From Nevskiaceae bacterium (GTDB lineage: Bacteria; Pseudomonadota; Gammaproteobacteria; Nevskiales; Nevskiaceae), in contig SCRT01000001.1 of NCBI GenBank assembly GCA_004298465.1, positions 248,001 through 312,000 on the forward strand: a stretch of 64,000 bases of DNA, written 5' to 3'. Of the stretch, positions 18,067-27,467 are shown one piece after another; position 1 is the first letter of the stretch, and every line of letters starts with the position of its first letter. The translations under genes were made by a program, and so were the position numbers. The notes beneath the pieces were generated by a model. The model had not been told where the DNA came from, searched no databases, and saw only the letters and a program-made list of their open reading frames with translations.

Positions 18067-18292
18067 GGTCTGCCCTGGTTGCCGCCGTGCCCCGTGTCGT
18101 GGCTGCTGCGTTCGGTTGCGCGTCGCGCCGTCGTGGAGCGCGAGGCAAGTGCGTATCTTACGCGGACCGTGGTCTGTCGAGCCATGCCCGACGGGCGGCT
18201 TGGCGTGTCGGTGCAGAGGAGCGCATCGCGGGTTCGACGGGAATGGCGGTGCCGCCATCGCGTCGTGTATCCGGTGCTTTTGTGCGCACGGC

Positions 18293-18321
18293 TTTTGTTC
18301 TGCAGCGCGAGACGCTACAAT
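18293..18321 (+). promoter_or_regulatory. Likely promoter of the rpsP operon
   Basis: TACAAT at 18316-18321 is a good -10; the best 17-base-spaced -35 (TTTTGT, 18293-18298) is poor, and TTGTTC (18295-18300) is spaced only 15. The rest of the 303-base gap between the divergent permease gene and rpsP (18067-18369) shows nothing else recognisable. Confidence 0.45.
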
Positions 18322-18369
18322 TCCGCTCTTTAGCGCGCCCCGTGCGCCGACATTCGAGAGCATGACGTC

Positions 18370-18636
18370 ATGGTGAAGATCCGGCTGGCCCGTACGGGAG
18401 CCAAGAAACGCCCGTTCTATCACATCGTTGCGACGGATCGCCGTTCGCCGCGTGATGGCCGGTTCATTGAGCGCCTCGGTTATTTCAACCCGGGCGCCCG
18501 CGGTGGCGAGCAGCGCCTCGTGCTGGATACCGAGCGCCTGCAGGCGTGGCAGGTGAAGGGCGCGCAGGTGTCGTCTCGTGTCGCCTTCCTTGCCAAGCAG
18601 GGTGGCGCCGCGGTGGAAGCGACTGCCCAGGCCTGA
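18370..18636 (+). CDS. rpsP: 30S ribosomal protein S16
   Basis: The 88-residue product starts [20 protein letters not shown] and continues with [21 protein letters not shown], the diagnostic S16 sequence. It binds 16S rRNA and is needed for 30S assembly. It leads the conserved rpsP-rimM-trmD-rplS operon, which supports the call. The length is normal for the family (80-90 residues). Confidence 0.98.
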   Translation: MVKIRLARTGAKKRPFYHIVATDRRSPRDGRFIERLGYFNPGARGGEQRLVLDTERLQAWQVKGAQVSSRVAFLAKQGGAAVEATAQA

Positions 18637-18658
18637 AGCCGGGGCCGGGAGTCTCCGC

Positions 18659-19183
18659 GTGGACGCCGGCGCCAGGATCGGGCTGGGGCGTGTCGCCGGA
18701 ACTTTCGGTGTCCGCGGCTGGTTGCGCGTCGAATCCTGGACCCGGCCGATCGACAATCTGCTCGATTATCCGGATTGGGATCTGGACTCGTCGGTAGCTC
18801 GCAAGGCCCGGTTGCTTGAGGGTCGCGTGCACGGACGCGGGCTGGTTGTACGGATTGCGCTGGGCGAGGATGAAACGCCGCTGGAAGATTGCGACCGCGC
18901 GGCGGAACTGGTCGGCGCGCGGATCGCGGTTCCGCGTTCCATGCTGCCGCCGTTGCCCGCCGGTTCGTACTACTGGACGGATCTGGTCGGCCTGCAGGTC
19001 GTGGGGCAGGAAGGTGTGGCGTTGGGGCGCGTCGAGTCGGTGATGGAAACCGGTGCGCAGGACGTCATGGTGGTTGTGGATTCTGCAGACAGGAGGTTGA
19101 TTCCTTTCGTTCCCGGACCGATCGTCGAGAAAGTGGACCTTCCCGGCGGTGTCGTGACCGTGAACTGGGCCGCCGATTACTGA
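18659..19183 (+). CDS. rimM: Ribosome maturation factor RimM
   Basis: From GTG 18659, with GGGAG seven bases upstream, the product is 174 residues, the usual RimM length. It has the N-terminal barrel motif IGLGRVAGTFGVRGWLRV and the PRC-barrel region YYWTDLVGLQVV...LIPFVPGPIVEKVDL. RimM acts in late 30S assembly around the 16S 3' domain and binds S19. An upstream in-frame ATG at 18578 would overlap rpsP by 59 bases and add a non-homologous N-terminus, so it is rejected. Confidence 0.95.
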   Translation: MDAGARIGLGRVAGTFGVRGWLRVESWTRPIDNLLDYPDWDLDSSVARKARLLEGRVHGRGLVVRIALGEDETPLEDCDRAAELVGARIAVPRSMLPPLPAGSYYWTDLVGLQVVGQEGVALGRVESVMETGAQDVMVVVDSADRRLIPFVPGPIVEKVDLPGGVVTVNWAADY

Positions 19184-19190
19184 GCAACCG

Positions 19191-19949
19191 ATGCGCATCG
19201 AGGTCATCAGCCTGTTCCCGCAGCTCATCGAGCAGGTCGGGGCATTCGGCATGGCGCGCAAGGCGGTCGAGGTCGGTGCGCTGCAGCTGATTGCCACGGA
19301 TCTGCGGAATTTCGCGCAGCGTGCCGATCGCCGGGTCGACGAGAGGACCTTTGGCGGTGGGCCGGGCATGGTGTTGCAGGCGGAGCCGGTGAGCCGTGCG
19401 CTGGCTGCAGCGCACAGTTGTGCGCCGGGGGCGAAGGTGGTGTTTCTCAGCCCGCAGGGCGCGCCGCTGACGCAGGCCTGGGCCGAGCGTCTGGCCGCAG
19501 AGCCGGCAGTTGTGCTGCTGTGCGGCCGTTACGAGGGCATGGACGAACGGCTGGCTGGACAGGTTGATGTCGAGTTGTCGCTGGGTGATTTTGTGTTGTC
19601 AGGTGGCGAGCTTGCGGCGATGGTGGTTGTGGATGCCGTCGCGCGCCTGCTGCCTGGGGTGCTGGGTGATGCAGCGTCGGCCCGGGAGGATTCCTTCTCT
19701 TGCGGCGGGCTGTTGGACCATCCGCATTTCACGCGCCCCCGCGAGTGGCAGGGGCGTGCGGTACCGGACGTCCTGCTGTCGGGCGACCATGCGGCGATTC
19801 GCCGCTGGCGGCTGAAGCGTGCGTTGGGTGCAACGTGGTTGAAGCGGCCGGAGCTTCTGGCCGGTGTGGATTTGGACGAGGAACAGCAGGCACTGCTACG
19901 CGAATTCGTCGCACAGTGTCGAGAGTCAGGAAACGAGGTGAAATCATGA
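19191..19949 (+). CDS. trmD: tRNA (guanine-37-N1)-methyltransferase
   Basis: The 252-residue product has the trefoil-knot SPOUT signatures: [13 protein letters not shown] at the start, [12 protein letters not shown], the SAM-binding [12 protein letters not shown] and [14 protein letters not shown], and the C-terminal PPxFTRP-like [12 protein letters not shown]. It methylates N1 of G37 in tRNAs to prevent frameshifting. It begins seven bases after rimM and overlaps rplS by four bases. Confidence 0.98.
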   Translation: MRIEVISLFPQLIEQVGAFGMARKAVEVGALQLIATDLRNFAQRADRRVDERTFGGGPGMVLQAEPVSRALAAAHSCAPGAKVVFLSPQGAPLTQAWAERLAAEPAVVLLCGRYEGMDERLAGQVDVELSLGDFVLSGGELAAMVVVDAVARLLPGVLGDAASAREDSFSCGGLLDHPHFTRPREWQGRAVPDVLLSGDHAAIRRWRLKRALGATWLKRPELLAGVDLDEEQQALLREFVAQCRESGNEVKS

Positions 19950-20296
19950 GCAAGATCATCCAGCAGCTCGATGCCGAGCAGATGCAGGGCAAGACGGTTC
20001 CGGAATTTCGTGCCGGTGATACGGTGGAAGTCCGGGTCAAGGTCAAGGAAGGCGAGAACGAACGCCTGCAGGCCTTCGAGGGCGTGGTCATCGCCCGGCG
20101 CAACCGCGGCCTGAACTCTGCGTTTACCGTGCGCAAGGTCAGCCATGGGGAAGGCGTGGAGCGTGTGTTCCAGACCTACAGCCCGATGGTTGCCGAAATC
20201 AGCGTGAAGCGGCGCGGCGATGTGGCACGCAGCAAGCTGTACTACCTGCGCGACCGGCAGGGCAAGGCCGCGCGCATCAAGGAAAAGCTCGGCTGA
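19946..20296 (+). CDS. rplS: 50S ribosomal protein L19
   Basis: The 116-residue product contains the L19 signature: [40 protein letters not shown] and [10 protein letters not shown], ending in [18 protein letters not shown]. It lies at the 30S-50S interface of the large subunit. ATG 19946 overlaps the trmD stop as ATGA, with GAGGTG upstream. It is the last gene of the operon. Confidence 0.98.
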   Translation: MSKIIQQLDAEQMQGKTVPEFRAGDTVEVRVKVKEGENERLQAFEGVVIARRNRGLNSAFTVRKVSHGEGVERVFQTYSPMVAEISVKRRGDVARSKLYYLRDRQGKAARIKEKLG

Positions 20297-20315
20297 TTCC
20301 ACAGCATGTGATAGC

Positions 20316-20354
20316 ACACATCGGCACGGATTACCCTCCGTGCTGGTGTGTTCT
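20316..20354 (+). terminator. Terminator of the rpsP-rplS operon
   Basis: ACACA-TCG-GCACGGA / loop TTACCC / TCCGTGC-TGG-TGTGT forms a nearly continuous 15-pair stem starting 19 bases after the rplS stop. It is followed by TCTTG, a short imperfect T-rich end. Confidence 0.65.
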
Positions 20355-20615
20355 TGCGCAGCCGCTGCAGTGATGGGAATGGGTCGAACGGGGCCCGGAG
20401 GTCAGTAGTGAGGCGCTGCGGACGAGGCGTTTTCCTGAGACGCTTTCTGTTGCCCTGCGGGGGGAGCGCAAAGTGGCCATTGTGAGATTGGCGACTCGAG
20501 ATCAGGAATTTGAAAGCGGTCAGCGATCAATAGTCTGCCACGCTCGTTTTTCGCTGCTTTCCGCTCACAGCTTATCGGGTTCTCGCCTTTAAGTCTTCGG
20601 CGTTTTGTCCGGGCT
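20355..20615. other. Intergenic space with no recognised feature
   Basis: Between the rplS terminator and the convergent DUF4105 gene I see no convincing ORF, RNA gene or terminator for the - strand. Confidence 0.5.
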
Positions 20616-22553
20616 TCAATAGTAGTGTTGCCATAGCAGTTGCACGGTGGCTAGCGACTGGCCACCCTGGCGGCCGTAGCTGGTTTGCAGGCGGACGCCG
20701 TTGTCGGGCGTGAAGGCGAATTGCAGGCCGGCCTTGAAACGCCATAGCGGGATGGCGCCGCCGGCCACCTTGCCGAGCCATTCCCCTTCGATCTGCGTGC
20801 TCAGCCGGGGCCCCTGCGCGGCAATGCCCGTGCGCAGGCCGCCACCCAGCGCGTAGCTGTCGCGCACGGAGGGGTTGCCGTCGAAGGCTGCGATCGGGAA
20901 CACGAAGAACTGCGAGGCGTCGGTGACGGGCCATGCGAGGCCCGGCCCACCCTCGATGTATCCCCCGAGGCCGCTTTGGGGCAGGGCGCGATCGCCGTCC
21001 AGCCCGTAGCGTCTGGCCCCGGCTGCAATCTGCCACGACCACGGATGGAACAGTGAATCGCGCAGTCCGAGTTGCTGGACGTTGAGCAGCGTGAAGTCGG
21101 CAAGCGTGACGCGGTGCGGATTCACGAGCAGGCCGAGGTCGAAGAATTCCAGTTCGCCGCCGACCAGATAGCCCGGTGCCGCGTCGAGGGTGTCGTGATA
21201 AGCCGGACGCCAGCGCAACACTGCGGAATTCGCGCCGTCGGAGGCGCGCCAGCCGATGCTGAGACGGGCACTGCCATGCCCGTTGTCCGGCGATGTGGCG
21301 GGTGGTGTCAGCGGCTGGAAATCGGTTGGTGCATCGAGTTCGCTGCGCGCCACGAGCAGCGCGTGGTCGCGCGGTAGGCCGACAGCGCGCGGCAGCGCAT
21401 CCACCTGAAAGCGGTAATACAGCGCGTCGTGCGCGACATCCATGGCATCGGCGAGCGCGGTGCGTGCCGCTGTGCTGGTCGGTGGGGTCGGCAGCGGCGC
21501 GTGGCCTTCGATGTAGTCGCGCACCCACTGGCGTCGAGCTGGGTCGAGCTGGCGGTAATGCGCGCCCAGCCGGCGTGCCATGGACGGTTCGTAAAGCGGC
21601 GCGTCGAGCAGCCCGGCATCGCGCAGTGCGCGGATGGTGTCGATGGGAATGGCGTGGGCGAAAGGCAGGCCGGAACGAAATCGCGCCGTGAGGTCGGCAT
21701 CCGGCTCCACGACGTTCAACAAGGTCAACAGTGCATACGAGCAATTGCGCGAGAAGAAGTAATACGGGCTGCCGATGTTGCGCAATTCCCACAGGTGCCA
21801 CAGCAGCATGCGTTTCTGCGCCGCATCCAGGCGTACCGGGTATTCCCACAGGTCGCGGTGCTGGTAGCCCTGGTAGGACTGGATCTTCTCGTAGTATGGG
21901 TCGACGGAGTAGTAGCCGATGTACTGGCCGGTCAGACCGCGCAGGACGTAACCCACGTTTTGAGCCCCTTGCGTCTGGGCCGCGTAGTTCACGGAATAGG
22001 CCAGGTAGCGGGCGCCCGGTTGTTCGGTTTTCTGGTCGATGCGCAGCAGGGTGTGGCCGAACATCGTCGCTGGCGCGTCGAGGTCGTTGGACGCGAACAC
22101 CACGTAGATGCGGCCGGGGTCGATCGCTTTAAGCCACGCATCGAGTTTCGGGCAAGCGACCGGGTGTACCTCTTCAGCGGTGAATGCCCGCTGTGCCTTC
22201 AGCCATTCATAACGGGCGTGGAACCGGCACTGCGCCGGTTCGCCGCCAACCAGCTGGTGGCTGGCAAAGGCCGCGAGCGTGGCGTCGAGTTCGGCCTGCG
22301 GATCGCGGTCGCCGCGGGGGGAAAGGAAAAATGCCGGGTCGGCGATCTCACTGCGCGTCCGGTGCGGGTTGGCGGACGGGATATGCAGCAGTTTTCGCCA
22401 CGTCGGCGCCGAGGCCAGTTTCAGGCGCTGGGCGCGTGTCGCCAGAGTGGCGTCGATGGCGGGAGGCTCTGCGGCGTGCGGCGCGCCCACAACAAAGGCG
22501 GCAGCGATGACCGCTGCCGCCTGAGTGTGGCGCAGGAAAGCGCGCAGCTTCAA
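20616..22553 (-). CDS. DUF4105 domain-containing protein
   Basis: The 645-residue product has an N-terminal signal (MKLRAFLRHTQAAAVIAAAF) and a DUF4105 region: HIPSANPHRTRSEIADPAFF, then the dense Cys/His area CRFHARYEWLKA, SNDLDAPATMFGHTLLRID and FFSRNCSYALL. The NC...H pattern suggests an NlpC/P60-like or transglutaminase-like hydrolase fold, so a periplasmic protease or amidase role is possible but unproven. The last ~200 residues look like outer-membrane beta-strands ending in aromatic residues. It starts at TTG 22553, overlapping the DUF3015 stop, which implies coupling. Confidence 0.8.
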   Translation of the reverse strand: MKLRAFLRHTQAAAVIAAAFVVGAPHAAEPPAIDATLATRAQRLKLASAPTWRKLLHIPSANPHRTRSEIADPAFFLSPRGDRDPQAELDATLAAFASHQLVGGEPAQCRFHARYEWLKAQRAFTAEEVHPVACPKLDAWLKAIDPGRIYVVFASNDLDAPATMFGHTLLRIDQKTEQPGARYLAYSVNYAAQTQGAQNVGYVLRGLTGQYIGYYSVDPYYEKIQSYQGYQHRDLWEYPVRLDAAQKRMLLWHLWELRNIGSPYYFFSRNCSYALLTLLNVVEPDADLTARFRSGLPFAHAIPIDTIRALRDAGLLDAPLYEPSMARRLGAHYRQLDPARRQWVRDYIEGHAPLPTPPTSTAARTALADAMDVAHDALYYRFQVDALPRAVGLPRDHALLVARSELDAPTDFQPLTPPATSPDNGHGSARLSIGWRASDGANSAVLRWRPAYHDTLDAAPGYLVGGELEFFDLGLLVNPHRVTLADFTLLNVQQLGLRDSLFHPWSWQIAAGARRYGLDGDRALPQSGLGGYIEGGPGLAWPVTDASQFFVFPIAAFDGNPSVRDSYALGGGLRTGIAAQGPRLSTQIEGEWLGKVAGGAIPLWRFKAGLQFAFTPDNGVRLQTSYGRQGGQSLATVQLLWQHYY

Positions 22554-23050
22554 ACCGCGTAGCGTGAGAGCTGCGTGTCCGCCTTCATCAGGGCGTTGAG
22601 GGAATCGATCACCGCGTTCGAGTTCGTCTCGGCGCTCGGGAACAGATCCTGGTAGTGGGTCTGGACAAGCGTGTCGAAGCTTGCACGATCCTGGGCGTCG
22701 ATGCCGTACAGGGAAGCCAGTGCCGTCAGTGCTTCACCGTGGCCGGCTGCCATGTCGGAGGCCAGCTGGTCGATGTTGGCCTGGGCGAACACCGGGATGC
22801 GGGCCGCCGCGGAGGTGACAGTGCCGCCCTGGTGGCAGCCCAGCGTCCCGGAGCTCATGCCAAAAGTCTGGTTGCCGAAGACTCCGTTGGTCGTTGCCGC
22901 AAAGACCTTGTAGATGGTGCCGTGCTGGCCGGCCCAGATCTTGGAGCCGGCGCCACAGCCGGCGTCGGGGTCGGCGTGTGCGGACAGCGGCAGCATGGCC
23001 AGGGGCGCGAGTGCCAGCAAGGAAACGGCAAGCTTGCGTTTCAGCTTCAT
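22550..23050 (-). CDS. DUF3015 family secreted protein
   Basis: The 166-residue product has a signal peptide (MKLKRKLAVSLLALAPLAMLPLSAHA) and the DUF3015 features GCGAGSKIWAGQHG, TTNGVFGNQTFGMSSGTLGC and a Gln-x-Asp rich C-terminus. Two or three Cys residues may form a disulfide. ATG 23050 has GGAG nine bases upstream. DUF3015 and DUF4105 genes commonly pair in proteobacteria; the function of the pair is unknown. It is divergent from htpG, 192 bases away. Confidence 0.85.
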   Translation of the reverse strand: MKLKRKLAVSLLALAPLAMLPLSAHADPDAGCGAGSKIWAGQHGTIYKVFAATTNGVFGNQTFGMSSGTLGCHQGGTVTSAAARIPVFAQANIDQLASDMAAGHGEALTALASLYGIDAQDRASFDTLVQTHYQDLFPSAETNSNAVIDSLNALMKADTQLSRYAV

Positions 23051-23242
23051 GAAATTCTCCAGAATGTCTCGGACCGCTTGCGCGGCAGATGCGAGCCGTG
23101 GCGGCCATGATTCAAGCCGACGACCCATCTCGAACATTACTGCAAATCCGTGCTGCTTCGCAAAAGTGTGAGTCGTTCGGGGCCTTCTATTGATATTTTT
23201 GCACCCGGCCTCATCGTCCAAGCCGTACCCTGAACACACGTG

Positions 23243-25144
23243 ATGCACATGAATGCACAAGCTGACACGGCGGCTGGCCCCCAAACCCATGAATTCCAGG
23301 CCGAGACGAAGCAGCTGCTGCGCCTGATGGCGCATTCGCTGTATTCCAACAAGGAAATCTTCCTGCGCGAGCTGATCTCGAATGCTTCGGATGCGGTCGA
23401 CAAGCTCCGTTTCGAGGCCATCACGCATCCGGAGTGGCTGGGTACGGCGGTGCTGAGCGTCGATCTTGTACCGGACCCGGATGCGGGGACCCTGACGCTG
23501 CGCGACAACGGCATCGGCATGTCGCGCGAGGAAGTCATCGAAAACCTCGGCACCATCGCGCATTCCGGCACGAAGAAGTTCCTCGAATCCCTGCCGGAAA
23601 CGGACCGCGGCGCACGCGAGCAGATCGGCCAGTTCGGCGTCGGCTTCTATTCCGCGTTTGTCGTCGCTGACGAGGTGGAAGTCGTGACACGCCGCGCAGG
23701 TACCGATACCGCCGTGCGCTGGGTGTCGAGCGGCGAAGGTGGCTACACGCTTGAAGACGCGGCGCGGGACGCCCCCGGCACGGACGTCATTCTCCACCTG
23801 CGCAGCGAGGAGAAGGAATTTCTCGACGCGACGCGACTGCGCCATCTCGTGCAGCGCTATTCCGACCATATCGGTGTGCCCGTGCGGCTGTGCCTGCGCG
23901 GCAACGAGCCAGACACGCTCAACCGTGCGGCTGCGTTCTGGACGCGGCCGAAGACGGAGTTGAAGGATGAGGACTACCAGCAGTTCTACACGCACCTGAC
24001 GCACGACCACGAGGCGCCGCTGGCATGGGCGCACCACCGTGTGGAAGGTACGCTGGAATACACCTCGCTGCTCTACATCCCAGCCGTTGCGCCCTTCGAC
24101 TTGTGGGACCGTGACCAGAAGCACGGTGTGCAGCTGTATGTGAAACGCGTGTTTGTGATGGACCGCGCGGCGGAATTGCTGCCCAACTACCTGCGCTTCG
24201 TGCGCGGGCTGGTGGACTCCGCCGACCTGCCGCTGAACGTCTCGCGCGAACTGCTGCAGGGCAACCGTGCGGTCGAGAAGATCCGCGCCGCGCTCGTCAA
24301 GCGCGTGCTCGACCTGCTCGATACGCTGGCCAAGGACAAGCCGGACGACTACGAAAAGTTCTGGTCGCTGTTCGGCACGGTGTTCAAGGAAGGCATTGTC
24401 GAAGACGCCACAAACAAGGAACGCATTGCCAAGCTGTGTCGTTTCACCACCAGTACGCACAGCGACAAACCTGTCACCGGGCTGGACGACTACGTTGCCC
24501 GCATGCCGGCAGAGCAGAAAGGCATCTACTACCTCAATGCCGACAGCGTGACGACGGCACTGGCCAGCCCGCACCTCGAAGGCTACCGGGCGCACCACTA
24601 TGAAGTGCTGCTGCTCGGTGACCGCATCGACGAATGGTTTGTCATGCACCTGCCCGAATATGCCGGCAAGCCGCTGGTATCCTGTGAAAGCGGCGCCGCC
24701 GATCTGGCGCCGGTAGTGGAAACGGCGGAGCAAACGCGGCTGGAAGGTGATTTCAAGGATGTTCTGGAGCGTCTGCCGAAAACCCTGTTGGGACGTGTCA
24801 GTGCCGCACGGCTGTCCAAACGCCTGACCGAATCCCCAGCTTGCCTGGTCTCGTCGGACGACGGCATGAGCCGACATCTGGAACGCATCCTCCGCGATGC
24901 TGGACAAACGCAGCTCGGCAAGGTCGAGTCCGTGCTGGAGCTCAACGGCAGCCACCCGCTTGTCAAGCGCCTGCTGGACGCAAAAGACGCCGCATTTGTC
25001 GATCTGGCTGAAGTGCTCTACGGCCAGGCCGTGCTGGCCGAAGGCGGCCAGCTCGAGGACTCTGCCGGCTTCGTCAAGCACCTGAATGCGCTGATCCTCG
25101 GCACCAGCACTGCCGCGGCGCCAAGCATCCTGCTGCCGGATTGA
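23243..25144 (+). CDS. htpG: Molecular chaperone HtpG (Hsp90)
   Basis: The ~633-residue protein has all Hsp90 ATPase motifs: NASDAVDKLRFEA, DNGIGMSREEVIENLGTIA, IGQFGVGFYSAF and GTDVILHL, then the middle and C-terminal dimerisation domains. It is a cytosolic ATP-driven chaperone for late folding of client proteins. The exact start is uncertain: GTG 23240, ATG 23243 and ATG 23249 are in frame and none has a clear ribosome site. I saw no convincing sigma32 promoter in the 192-base divergent space. Confidence 0.96.
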   Translation: MHMNAQADTAAGPQTHEFQAETKQLLRLMAHSLYSNKEIFLRELISNASDAVDKLRFEAITHPEWLGTAVLSVDLVPDPDAGTLTLRDNGIGMSREEVIENLGTIAHSGTKKFLESLPETDRGAREQIGQFGVGFYSAFVVADEVEVVTRRAGTDTAVRWVSSGEGGYTLEDAARDAPGTDVILHLRSEEKEFLDATRLRHLVQRYSDHIGVPVRLCLRGNEPDTLNRAAAFWTRPKTELKDEDYQQFYTHLTHDHEAPLAWAHHRVEGTLEYTSLLYIPAVAPFDLWDRDQKHGVQLYVKRVFVMDRAAELLPNYLRFVRGLVDSADLPLNVSRELLQGNRAVEKIRAALVKRVLDLLDTLAKDKPDDYEKFWSLFGTVFKEGIVEDATNKERIAKLCRFTTSTHSDKPVTGLDDYVARMPAEQKGIYYLNADSVTTALASPHLEGYRAHHYEVLLLGDRIDEWFVMHLPEYAGKPLVSCESGAADLAPVVETAEQTRLEGDFKDVLERLPKTLLGRVSAARLSKRLTESPACLVSSDDGMSRHLERILRDAGQTQLGKVESVLELNGSHPLVKRLLDAKDAAFVDLAEVLYGQAVLAEGGQLEDSAGFVKHLNALILGTSTAAAPSILLPD

Positions 25145-25383
25145 TTACTCGGCGTGTAATTGTGTGGGGTCGTGGGCCGCGAGTTACGAACAAGGCCTGT
25201 GCCTTGCTCACATTGGCGCACCACGAATTGGCAAGGGGCAACCGAAAGTGACGGTCAGTGTGGTGTTTCACCGCCGACGTAGCCGCACACCGAAATGAGG
25301 TGGTCCCGCAAATTCGGACAGCGGGATAAGTGGATCGACGGCCGGCACGCGAGGCAAGATGGCCTCGTCAGAGGAGTCCGTCC

Positions 25384-25680
25384 ATGAGCAGAAGACCGCG
25401 CCGGAATCACGCCCCGGCATTCAAGGCCCGGGTGGCGCTGGCCGCCCTGAAAGGCGACCAGACATTTGCCGAGCAGTTCGATGTGCACGCCAGCCAGATC
25501 ACACAATGGAAGGAGCAGCTGCTGGAGCATGCGGCGGAGACGTTTGGCGGTCCGCCAGGCAACGCCGCGCCACCGGTCGACCTGCAGGCGCTGCACGCGA
25601 AGATCGGCGAGCTGACATTGGAGAACGATTTTTTGTCCGGTGCGCTCAGCAAAGCCGGCCTGCTGAGCGCAAGGCGGTGA
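25384..25680 (+). CDS. IS3-family transposase OrfA
   Basis: The 98-residue product MSRRPRRNHAPAFKARVALA... has the HTH_Tnp_1 helix-turn-helix (FAEQFDVHASQITQWKEQLL) followed by a leucine-zipper-like segment (LQALHAKIGELTLENDFLSGAL), as in OrfA of IS1353-like IS3 elements. The TGA at 25678-25680 overlaps the OrfB start as GTGA, the normal place for programmed frameshifting or coupling. With OrfB broken, it cannot drive transposition by itself. Confidence 0.88.
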   Translation: MSRRPRRNHAPAFKARVALAALKGDQTFAEQFDVHASQITQWKEQLLEHAAETFGGPPGNAAPPVDLQALHAKIGELTLENDFLSGALSKAGLLSARR

Positions 25681-26220
25681 TCGACCGTAACCATCGGTTG
25701 CCCGTGGCGCGCTAAGCCAGGTTGTTGGGTTTGGCCCGCAGTACGGCGTACTACCCACCGCGCCCCGTCCCGGCGGACGATCTGGCGTTGATGCGCCGGA
25801 TCGACGCGCTGCACCTCGAATACCCATTCGCCGGCAGCCGGATGCTGCGCGGCCTGTTGCGCAGCGCAGGCCACCCGGCGGGCCGCCGGCACGTCCGCAC
25901 GCTGATGCGACGCATGGGCCCTGCACGCCTTGTACCGCAAGCCCCGCACGACGGTGCCCGCCGAGGGCCGTCAGGTCTACCCCTACCTGTTGCGTGACGT
26001 CACCGTCGATCACGTCAATCAGGTCTGGTCGACGGACATCACGTACCTCCCGATGGCCCGGGGCTTCGTCTACCTGGCGGCGGTGGTCGACTGGTACTCG
26101 CGGCGCGTGCTGGCCTGGCGACTGTCCAACACCATGACCCTCGACTTCTGCATCGAGGCGGTGACCGAGGCCCTGGCCCGGTACGGCATGCCCGAGATTT
26201 TCAATTCGGACCAGGGCAGT
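25677..26220 (+). pseudogene. IS3-family transposase OrfB, 5' part (broken)
   Basis: This part encodes the HTH_21 and the start of the DDE integrase: VIDRNHRLPVAR, then an in-frame TAA at 25713-25715, then LLGLARSTAYYPPRPVPADD to RRHVRTLMRRMG. A single-base frameshift near 25920 changes to the frame that carries YRKPRTTVPAEG, DVTVDHVNQVWSTDITYLPM (first catalytic Asp) and EIFNSDQGSQ (second catalytic Asp). IS30 insertion after CAA at 26221-26223 removes the rest. Confidence 0.85.
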
Positions 26221-26223
26221 CAA

Positions 26224-27467
26224 GGTGGATTCAACCGGTCGTTGCAACACTGGACTGTTGGATCGATTGTAGGTACGCGTTCAGCGCTTCGGCAGGTGTC
26301 CTCCAGCCTAGCGTCTTCCGAGGCCGGGTATTCAGCGTGTGGGCGACTGCCTGGAGCGCCTCGGCACCCCAGCGCGACAAGTCGGTGCCCTTGGGAAAGT
26401 ACTGCCGCAGCAACCCGTTGGTGTTCTCGTTCGTGCCACGCTGCCAGGGGCTATGGGGATCGGCGAAGAAGACCTTCACGCCCGATTCGACGGTGAAGCG
26501 GGCATGGTCCGAGAGCTCCTTGCCCCGATCCCAGGTCAATGACTGCCATATTGTGAGCGGGCAGCGTGGTGACTGTCTTCTTGAGCGCATTGGCCATCGT
26601 GACGGCACCGTAACCCGCGAGCGCGGGGCCATTCTTCGTTCGGGGAAGGTGCCCATAGCCATTCTCGCGCGGCAGATGCACAGGTAACTCACCAGCTCGC
26701 GTTTGAGCGAGCCTCGGCCCTGAATGTAGAGCGCTTGATAGATGGCCTCGTGCGAGATGCGCATGGAGGGGTCATCCGGGTCGTCCAACCGCAGCCGGTT
26801 GGCGATCTGCTGCGGCGACCAGCCGCTCACCTATTTTCGGTCACTGCGATGCGGTTTGCCTCGGCCCTTGAACGGCGCTTGCCGAGGGCCGGCGATCTCA
26901 CGTCCATCGGCCGCACGAATCTTGCCGGCTAGACGATCCTGGACATAGTCGCGCAGCCGTGTGTGGGCAGCCAGTTTCGCCGCTTTCGGTCGCTGTGCGA
27001 CTCGCCCGGTCTTCCATTGCGCCACCGACGCTCGGGACTCCAGACGGCCGCCGCGCGTGGCCGCATTGCGCTTGAGCTCGCGAGAGACGGTCGAGGGGCT
27101 GCGCCCCAGGCGGTAAGCGATCTCGCGCACCCCGACCTCTTGGGCTCGTAGCAGGGCAATCTCTTCCCGCTCGGCGAAAGACAGGTATCTGGCCGATATC
27201 GGCTTGGACATGAACAAGGGCATGCCGCCACGATGCCTGAACCAGCGGGTGCCCACGGCCTGTGATACGCCAACGGCCACAGCGGCCTTCTCGCTCGTGA
27301 CCCCGGTGGCAATCTGCGCCCAGAATCGCCGCTCGACCGCTCGCCGATGCGAGGGCGCACCCGGCGAGCGCATCGGTCCGCGCCCGGTCAATGCCTGCAT
27401 CCACTTCGCGGGTCTTCCCATAAACACCTCCGTGATTGAGGTGTTGCTTCCACCGGTTGAATCCACC
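26224..27467 (-). mobile_element. IS30-family insertion sequence (decayed copy, 1244 bp)
   Basis: Terminal inverted repeats are visible: GGTGGATTCAACCGGT at 26224-26239 and its reverse complement at 27452-27467, extending to 24 matches in 27 positions (further shared block GCAACAC). A CAA target duplication flanks it (26221-26223 and 27468-27470), as expected for IS30. It is inserted in the DDE motif region of IS3 OrfB. The transposase reads on the - strand and is inactivated. Confidence 0.9.
26231..27421 (-). pseudogene. IS30-family transposase (inactivated)
   Basis: The 5' part from ATG 27421 (MGRPAKWMQALTGRGPMRSP) has the IS30 HTH (FAEREEIALLRAQ, LGRSPSTVSRELKRNAATRG). An in-frame TAG at 26831-26833 follows KPHRSDRK where the family has Trp. 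After RISHEAIYQALYIQGRGSLK the DDE core is partly missing: RELV runs almost directly into LPRENGYGHLPRTKNGPALA, in another frame, so about 60 codons with the first catalytic Asp are gone. A second shift restores SLTWDRGKELSDHARF and WQRGTNENTNGLLRQYFP to the C-terminus SSVATTG. Confidence 0.88.

Noticed and set aside
23051-25081. Long - strand open frame continuing upstream of the DUF3015 gene
   Set aside because: It is the mirror of htpG codons in GC-rich DNA; the real protein begins at 23050 with a signal peptide and a ribosome site.
25191-25206. CAAGGC-CTGT-GCCTTG hairpin as htpG terminator
   Set aside because: Short stem and no T-run; not reported as a feature.
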